Origin: Prinsepia uniflora
Lineage: Eukaryota; Streptophyta; Magnoliopsida; Rosales; Rosaceae
DNA length: 64,000 nt
Direction: 5' to 3'
NCBI GenBank assembly: GCA_032719365.1
Contig: CM064875.1
Span: forward strand, 18,761,674-18,825,673
In this document: positions 56,702 to 64,000 of the stretch, in pieces
Layout: every line of letters begins with the position of its first letter
Numbering within the stretch: position 1 is the stretch's first letter
The notes under the pieces: generated by a model
What the model saw: only the letters and a program-made list of their open reading frames with translations
What the model was told of the DNA's origin: nothing
Databases searched by the model: none
Position numbers and translations under genes: made by a program

Positions 56702-59403
56702 TGTAACACCCCGAAAATTCGAGGATTATAATAATGTAATTTAATGTATGAATTGACGTTTTTACCCCTGTGAATGGTATGGTCAAATTGTCGACTTTTT
56801 GATTGGAGGGTCAGATGGACTTTGACCAATGACCGTAACGTAGTTCGGGACGTCACGAGTCCATAGGCAGGTGGCACGTCCAATTCGGACGATCAAGGAA
56901 AAAGTTATGACTATTGGAAGTTCAGGGGCATTACCGTAATTTAGACGATAGGGGCGAAAATGTTGACTTTTCGTTTGACAACTAATTTTCACATGACTCA
57001 AGGACTGTTAGGTAGGTCTCGATGCTCTGAGACCGTAGACAGGCGCATTTTGGTAATTATTGAACCAGGGGCATTTTGGTAATTATTGAACTAGAGGCAT
57101 TTTGGTAATTATTGAACCAGGGGCATTTTGGTAATTATTGAACCAGTGGCATTTTGGTCATTTTACCCCTGGTTACTGTAGCAACCGCGGGGGACCATGG
57201 GCAGCACCACCATGTGCGGTGGTTCAGTGTGCAATTGTTTATGCAAGTGTGTGATGGAAAGAAAGGAATGTCTAATGCTTTAGAACATGGTCTGATTCAT
57301 CCACCCAGCAAAGGCTACATAGTTTAATTTGATCGAAGCTTTTTCGGGGAACCAATCTCAGTGGACAGTAAGGCTTCCATGAGCCTCTGGGACGGCTTAA
57401 ATTGTTTAAAACTGATTAGGAATTGAGTGAGTTTCACTCTGCCGTTGAAAGAACTGAGAATAGGTGAAGAACCAGAGAGAAACCATTTCGGGAAAATTTG
57501 GAGGGAAATCGGGTTTTCAATTTCTGGTGATTGTTGGACCAAACCAAGGCCTGGTTTAGTCTTCTGGGAGTATTTGGAACTCAACCATATCGAAATCGAA
57601 GGCCATCAGCCACGGTTGAGCTGGGACGGAGGCTGCCGTTTTCAGAGAAATTGCAAATCTTGGGACGACAACCTTCAGGTACTTTCAGGCATAATTTATC
57701 ATTCATTTTAGTTCGTTTTGATCCTATTATGCTTCCTGTGAAGTTAATTGGAGAATGGGTTTGAAACCAGGGAGTTCTGGTGATGACCCGTTTGGTTGAT
57801 CATGGGTCGAGGGTCCATTTAAGGGACCAGTGAGGTTGATTTTTGACTCAGAACCTAAATTGGATAGTTAATGAACATGTTAGGATCAAATACGAGTGAA
57901 ATCGAGTAGAAATTGAGGGTTAATTAACCGGGTCAAGCCGCGGGTGGCAGACCCGTATTACAGACAAACAGGTAAAGGTGGTGACATTGTAGTAGCTATA
58001 GTGTCAGGTGCGTGACTTTCACGCGCAGCCACTTTGGGCGGCGCGTGACGGCGCGTTGGACCTTATCTCTGATCACGATCAACATGACTTTTATTCCTCT
58101 CATCATTCTGAACATTTTTGGTGATTTAACCAGGTTGATCTGAGATAGTTTTGATGGGTCAGTTTAGGGCCGGTTGTCTCGGGAAACGTGTTGGACGGCT
58201 TCCCCGAGCCGGTTTCTGTTTCGGACTTTTTGGATAAATGTTTAAGACTTGTAGTGACCCTTACGTGTGATTTGGACTGACAGGAATTGTACGATAATCC
58301 CGGTACAGGTCCGTACGCGCAGATTCACCGCGGGATCGTACTGTGAGTGGCCCCGATTTCATTAAACCCTTGCATGCTTAAATGTTTTCTGATTTACTTA
58401 CATATTCACATGCTGGAATCATGAAACGGTTTTGATGATATTAAAATTATGGTTATGGCACGTTTCACGGTATTTGGGTTTGAGACCCGTTTGATGAAAC
58501 TTAAAGATTGGTTTGGATTTAATCTACGTATATATGTTTTGCATGTGGATATCAATAAAATGTATTTGGTACTGCACTGTATAGATCCATTCTTGTGATA
58601 CTATCTCCTCCGGATGTGGTACCCCGGAGTGGTCATGGCGCATTGCCTGCGAGGGGTCATTCTTCGGAGGAACCGGACCGTAAAATGACTCAGGAGCAGG
58701 ATTGCTTATTTGACGTCAGGGACGTCGAGCGTCTAGGACGCTAGGCATTTGAGATGCCGTAACCGGACAGGGTTCGGGGATTGGATTCGGGATTGAGACC
58801 CCGAGTGGCACGCATAGGATTGAGACCCCGAGTGGCACGCGTAGCCTTGAGACTGTGACCTTATTGGACGTTAGGGATGTCAGTCATCTGGGATGTCAGG
58901 ATCAGAGCGTATAGTGCAGTAGCTAAAAATTATCTTATGATTTTATTACATGCCTTATGATTCATATTATATGATTTATGGTTTTAAATTCTGATGCATG
59001 CATGTTTGGAAAACGGAGGGGTAAATTATATGTTTTACTTATTAAACGGTTTTATAAACTTGAGTTTCGGCCCACTCACCCTTAATGTTTTGGTAACCCC
59101 TCCAGGCTGTGCTACTGAGGTAGCGGAGGATCCTGAGGCTGAGACATAGATCTACTTCCGCGTACCTGATCTCCTGTTGGGTGGTTTGCCCACAGGTTTA
59201 TTTTAGAGTCGTGCTCGCAATTTGTAATTTGGAACTTTATCCCTTGTCTGACATTCGGTTTATTTCGGATTTGATGTATAACTTTGTTTGGTTATTTATT
59301 AATTTGAACATTTGAGGTTAAAATTGGTATGTTATTTTGGGTGTCAGAAGGGAGCAGGGCACGTCCCCTTGTGGTCCCCGTGAGATCGGGGCGGGTCCTG
59401 TCA
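56702..59403 (+). mobile_element. Solo LTR, family D, + strand
   Basis: 2702 bp, starting TGTAACACCCCG and ending GGGCGGGTCCTGTCA, with TSD TTGAT at 56697-56701 and 59404-59408. It has a 27-28-bp tandem repeat (57054-57165). A short hairpin group (58702-58760) recalls the one in family A: GACGTC-agg-GACGTC-like, AGCGTC-tag-GACGCT and GGCAT/ATGCC. Confidence 0.88.
57054..57165. repeat. Tandem repeat of a GCATTTTGGTAATT unit
   Basis: About four copies of a 27-28-nt unit, GCATTTTGGTAATTATTGAA plus a short spacer. The GGGGCATTTTGGTAATT word, or its inverse complement, appears once or twice near the sense 5' end of most LTRs in the window, so this is a local expansion of a standard LTR motif. Confidence 0.85.
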
Positions 59404-60447
59404 TTGATTGCTCTGGAGGAGTGGATGGAGCCCCTGAAGTCAATGGACCATGGTGGTGACCACGGCTGAGCTCAGGACGGCAAGGTGAGTGAAAACCGAT
59501 AGGACCTGTTACGGTTCAAAAATGGTAGTGTGAGGTTTGAGGCTGTTTGTTCGATTATGTTAATTAGTAGTTGTTTCTCAAGGTCCCAGGAGTCTAGTGA
59601 GTGCAAAACCAAGACGAGAGGTGGCTGGGATCGTGCAGGCACGACGGTTGCAGGTGGCCGGTCTGCACTCCTCCACGAACAGGTAATGAAATGAACTTGT
59701 TTCTTAGTTTTGAAATCATGGATCGACAGGAAATAACAATGTGAAGCTTTAGGACTTAAAAGGATTGAAATTGGACGAAAATTGAACAAAATATGACGTT
59801 GAACCGGGACCGCCGGTTTGGTTGGACCGAACTGGTCTGAACTGAGGAAAACGATGACACTGTTCACCGCGCGTGGGCTTCAAGCGCAGCCGCTTGCGGC
59901 GGCGCATGGGGGCGCATGGAGGGTATTTTGGGGAAACTTCCAAAATGACTTTCAATCTATTCGATGTAACGAACATTTTGGGATTGGTTTCGTGTCGATC
60001 GGACACCGTTTCGATATTGTTCAGGATGTCCGAAGGTTTTAAATTGAGTTTAAAAATAGTTAAAAATTTGGGAAACTTACGGGACTTTAATAGGAGGTTA
60101 ATGAAGAGGTTAGTGACTCTCTAATGTGATTTGGATAGGTTTGGAAGTCCCGGTATTAGTGGTGGGGCCCGGGAAGGCCTATTGCACGCGTATCGAGGCG
60201 CAACGTTTGGACGGTCTGTGAGTGGACTTTGGTTTTCTAAATCATATGCATGCTTAACTGTGTTATATGTTTTATATACGTGATTTCCATGATGGTGATT
60301 GTGATTATTGATTTTGGGTATGTTACACGTATTTCGAGATGTCTTCGGTATTACACGTATATCGAGGCTAACGGTTTTACTGTGGTTTTACGTGCTTGCG
60401 GTTTCATGAATAATGTGGTGAAATGGTTTTTAACTTGGAAAGATGAA

Positions 60448-60778
60448 CTCGGGCATGAGGCCCAATTATTTTTGGAAATCTCGGACTTGGCCCAATTGTT
60501 TTTGGAAATCTCGGACTTGGAGTCCATTTGAGTTACGTAATGGGGCCGGGGGCCCAGTTACCTGATGAAATCGGGCCAGGGGCTTAGTGGTTTACGAAAT
60601 CGGGCTTAGACCCATTTGAGTTATATTATCGGGCCAGGTGCTCATTTGATTTACGAAATCGGGCCAGAGGCCCAGTTGATTTATGAATTTGAGTCGTGGG
60701 CCTAGTGGTTTACAAAATCGGGCATGAGGCCCAGTTGGGTCATAAATGTGATTTCGGGTCTGGGACCCTATGTTTAAT
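60448..60778. repeat. Diverged GGG/CCC hairpin array (A, + strand)
   Basis: About nine units of roughly 30 nt, each with a short stem-loop: GGGCATGAGGCCC, GGGCCAGAGGCCC, GGGTCTGGGACCC and GGGTCGGGGACCC among others. It aligns with the inverted, homogeneous array at 29469-29630. Confidence 0.8.
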
Positions 60779-61533
60779 AAATGTGATTTTGGGTCGGGGA
60801 CCCTAAATGGAATTGTGATGTTTTATGGAGATTTCGGGCAGGGCCCATTGAAATGTTGTGAATTGATTTGATAAAACTGTTTTCCATATACCATCTTGAT
60901 ACGAGGATATGTGATGGTCTCCTCCAAGTGTCTGGGACACTAGGGAAGTCATGTTGCATTGCCTGCGAGGGGTCATTGTATTGAGCTACTGGACCGTATA
61001 GTGACTCAGGAGCAGGATTGCTATGATTAGACGTCTGGGACATCAGACATCTGGGATGTCAAAGATATTGACCCGGAGAGACCCCGGGTAGCACGCGTTG
61101 CTTATTATTACCGTGAGATATGACGTCTGGGACGCTAGGCATCTGGGATGCCGGAGATGGTAGTGTGGTAAATATGAACTATTGGATCTATGAAATAGTT
61201 TTTCGGTTGGATTTATGTTTATGGATTTGGGCGGTGGCCCACTTGATTTTGTATTTAAGGATTTGGTATCCCACAGTTTTGGGCTGAGTTCCCACACGTG
61301 GTTTTGGTTTACGGTTTTGGGCTAAGGCCCTAATGGCTTGGTTGAACAAATATTTTGGTTACTGGTTTTCGAGGCATGCATACGTTTTTAATGAAGGGCA
61401 TAAATGTCTTTATGAATGTGTTTATGAACTTGTTCATTTTCGTCCACTCATAGCTTTTGTTGGTTTTAATGCCCTTCAGGTTGATCACGGATGAGACTAC
61501 AGCAGAGATTGGGGCATCGCAGACCTCCTCCAT

Positions 61534-64000
61534 GTAACAACCCGTACCTTCGGGAAGGGTAAAAATGTAATTTTGTAAAATTTTGTGTAAATGGACGATT
61601 TTGCCCTTGTGAATAGTAGACGAAAAGTTGACTTTTTGAATTACCGATTGGTTGAGTGTTAGCCCTTGACTGTGACGTAGTTTAGGACGTCACGAGTCCG
61701 TAGACAGGTGGCAGGTTCGATTCGGACAACCGGAGGAAAAGTTATGACGTTCGGAAGATTGGGGGAGTTACCGTAATTTTGAGTAAACGAGAAAAATGTT
61801 GACTTTTTGGAGGACTTGTGATTTTCACGTAGACCGAGGACCGTTAGATAGGTCTCGACGTCCTGAGTTCAACGACAGGCGGCACGCTGTCATCGGACGT
61901 CGGAAGGGATAGTTACGGGTCTAGAATGTTTGAGGGCAAAACGGTAATTAATTGTATAAGGGGTATTTTGGTCATTTTCCCTCAGCCCAATCAGATAAGG
62001 GCAAGTGGCAGAGATTTTTTGTGTTGGCCTATGGATGATGGACACGTGGGAGTGGCTGGATGGTTCCAGGCCATTCTCAAGTGTGCACGACCACACCTTG
62101 CACAAAAATCAAACCGTGTTTGGGTTTGAAACACAGAAAACAGAGGGTGAGAGGTGGAAGAGAGTTTGATCGATTTTGTGCCAGGGAGAGTGAGGAGTGA
62201 CTGGTGAGAGTGACAGAGAGACGAGGGTGAGGTGCTGATCGTGTTTTGGGACTGGAATCGTGCACGGCGGCACGGTGGTGGTGCAGCGAACATTTGAGGA
62301 AAACAGAGAAGGCAGTGGACGGTGGAGGCTGTTGTGCCGTGTGGTGAGGCAAACCAAGGCGGTAGGAGGTCCAGGTGGTTGCAGGGAGTCCCACGAGCTC
62401 CGTGGTAGGTGGCGGTTCTCACGGCGGTGCTGGAATCGACGGGTAAACTTCTTTACTCTGTTTTCCCGTGCTTTTTCAATTCCAAAGTCGTGAGGGTAGG
62501 ATGAGAATCGAAGGGAGTGGTGAGTGCAGTGGTGGTCAGGGAGGTTCTAGGATTGGTGTGGGGTGGTCGCCGTGACGGGGACGTACACGGCGGAGCCAAT
62601 CGACGGAGAGTACTCTGTACTCTGTTTTGGCCGTGGGTTCAAACGTCGAGTCGTGACGTTTGGGCACAAGTCAACGGTCAAGGCGAGTCGGGTTAGATGT
62701 AGAAGGGCCCTAGGGACCGTCTGGTGTTGCCACCGTGACTGGGGATGACCGGAGTGACGGGATCGTGAAACAGGGGCCGTCTGTGTGTTTCTTTCGAGCT
62801 TCAGTTGTGAAGCTGAGTGGTGAATCGAACCAGGAGAGTGAGGGGAATGGATAGGTTGGAACTGGACGAAGCTTTTGGTGAAGGAAGGGAGAGGAATCGT
62901 GCAGGTATGGCGGAGAACCGCTAACGCCGGTTCAGTTTGCAGACCACTGTGCTGAACCGGGTCTGCTCAAGGTTGAAGGACACTGTAGCAGGCGCGTGAG
63001 GCCCACGCGCAGCCACTTTGGGCGGCGCGTGGAGGCGCGTGGAGAGGAATCCGGCCAAGCTTCCAACATGAGTTTGATTCTAAATGTCTTAAGGAGTTTA
63101 TTGGTATAGGTTTCGAGTAAATCGGACAGTGTTACGGAGTTGTTCGTGAATCCAGACGATTGAGGGTTTAGGATTAAAATATTATTTAATTCCCGAAAAA
63201 TTGGGGAAATGAGGATTAGGATCCTTGATGTATGTGTGACCCTATTTGGTGCATTTTGACAGGACGGGAGGTACCCGAGACGGTTGAGGAGCGCACGGAG
63301 CGCGACTGACTTTCTCAGATTTGTGAGTGGACTCTTTCTTACTTTCGAGCATGCCTAACTGTTTTAATTATGTTTTATTATTTTAAGTATGTTTTTATGC
63401 TTTAAATGATGGTTATACGTGATTGGAATGTTTGCACGTTTTTCGAGATATTTTCGGGATTTTGCACGTTTTTCGAGAAAAAGTCGGTTTTCAGATTTTG
63501 ATGCCATATTTGAGAAATTCACCCTATAAATGTTTTCTGATGATGGTAAATGGGTTATGAAACATGATTAGGGATTTCCTATGGTTTTTGGTATGGAAAT
63601 GGATTTTCCGGATTTGGGTTCGGAATGTCGGTTTGAACGCCGGAAAGGCTTCGAACCGGGGATTTCGAATTCGAGTTGGAATCTGGAATTAGAAATGGTT
63701 TTCAAATGGATTGGATTTGCTGGATCTGGATATGGGTTTAAAGACCCGGATATTGTTTGACGGGGGACGGGCCCGGATTGAGTTTAAAGACTCGGGAGTT
63801 TAAAGACTCGGATATATTGATTTTTCCCCCATAGGCCTATTGAGTTTAAAGACTCGGGAGTTTAAAGACTCGGATTTATATTTGAGGCCTGATTGAGTTT
63901 AAAGACTCGGATAGGTCCAGCAGGTTTAATCGAAAATGATGATTTGATACTGAACTATGATTTCTATATCCGCTTTATAGTGTATCTGTTTCTTATGGTA
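61534..64000 (+). mobile_element. Family D LTR, + strand, running out of the window
   Basis: It starts TGTAACAACCCG after CTCCA (61529-61533, the expected left TSD). It is collinear with inverted 23482-26476: palindrome 61672-61693, GC-rich module 62985-63045 and hairpin array 63734-63908. About 0.5 kb would be missing beyond the window end. Short frames at 61890-62500 lie in its LTR and are not supported as genes. Confidence 0.82.
63734..63908. repeat. Hairpin array in the last D LTR
   Basis: One GGGTTTAAAGACCC word and five GAGTTTAAAGACTC words, two pairs of them abutting. The order is the inverse of 24046-24191. Confidence 0.85.

Larger units (their letters stand above)
55774..64000 (+). 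mobile_element. Family A LTR, + strand, with two D insertions; right end outside the window
   Basis: It starts TGTAACGACCAGTCCCG after GGAGT (55769-55773, the expected left TSD). Pieces 55774-56701 and 59409-61533 total about 3.05 kb, so only the last part of the LTR is missing beyond the second D LTR. It carries the palindrome at 55951-55972, GGG/CCC hairpins at 60448-60778 and GACGTC/GACATC-type hairpins at 61028-61153. Whether it is solo or part of an element cannot be decided here. Confidence 0.8.

Noticed and set aside
62077..62422. Overlapping - strand frames of 80-140 codons near the right end
   Set aside because: Three frames are open together in a CT-rich part of the D LTR, typical of composition and not of coding.

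Overview
This is nuclear DNA from a flowering plant, most likely a eudicot. It holds a P-class pentatricopeptide-repeat (PPR) gene, Ty3-type LTR retrotransposons primed by initiator tRNA-Met, and deeply nested long LTRs. The species cannot be named from the sequence. About 90% of the window is retrotransposon. The only convincing host gene is the PPR gene at 46726-48246, in an AT-rich island (about 44.3-49.2 kb) between two retrotransposon blocks.

Left block (1-44303). The outermost unit is a family A element on the + strand; its left end lies outside the window. Its non-coding internal region is split into pieces at 1-168, 3358-3626, 6728-8148, 9784-10328 and 37049-37101, and its 3' LTR runs 37102-39126 and then 43658-44303. 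Insertions, each delimited by 5-bp target-site duplications (TSDs), are: A solo LTR 169-3352 (TACCA); C solo LTR 3627-6722 (GTTGG); a truncated B LTR 8149-9783 holding a 486-bp solo LTR 9206-9691 (CTCGT); B solo LTR 10329-37043 (GGATG); and element E 39127-43652 (TCACT). The 26.7-kb B locus is itself opened by a two-LTR C element (10694-19236, CTTAT), a D LTR (20718-26815) holding another D LTR (23482-26476, CAACG), and a second B LTR (27388-36295, CTTCT) holding an A LTR (28602-31494, TGAAA) and a third B LTR (31523-34383, GCATG). Element E carries the only gag frame of any length, on the - strand, broken by stops and lacking pol.

Right block (about 49.2-64.0 kb). A degenerate element has an LTR-like segment, a 24-bp minisatellite and a decayed - strand gag. 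It is interrupted by a + strand B solo LTR (50992-53956). Next comes a + strand A LTR (from 55774, running past the window end), opened by a D solo LTR (56702-59403, TTGAT) and a second D LTR (from 61534).

Families A-E share an architecture: LTRs of about 2.6-3.2 kb; extended, nearly matching terminal inverted repeats; a palindromic GTGACGT/ACGTCAC site; a GC-rich CACGCG module; and a central cassette flanked by inverted CTGTGAGTGGAC/GTCCACTCAC repeats. The cassette differs between families but always contains strings of short hairpins whose stems change in a compensatory way. These hairpin cassettes are the most unusual feature of the window. Family names A-E are mine and are defined by the terminal sequences quoted in the entries.
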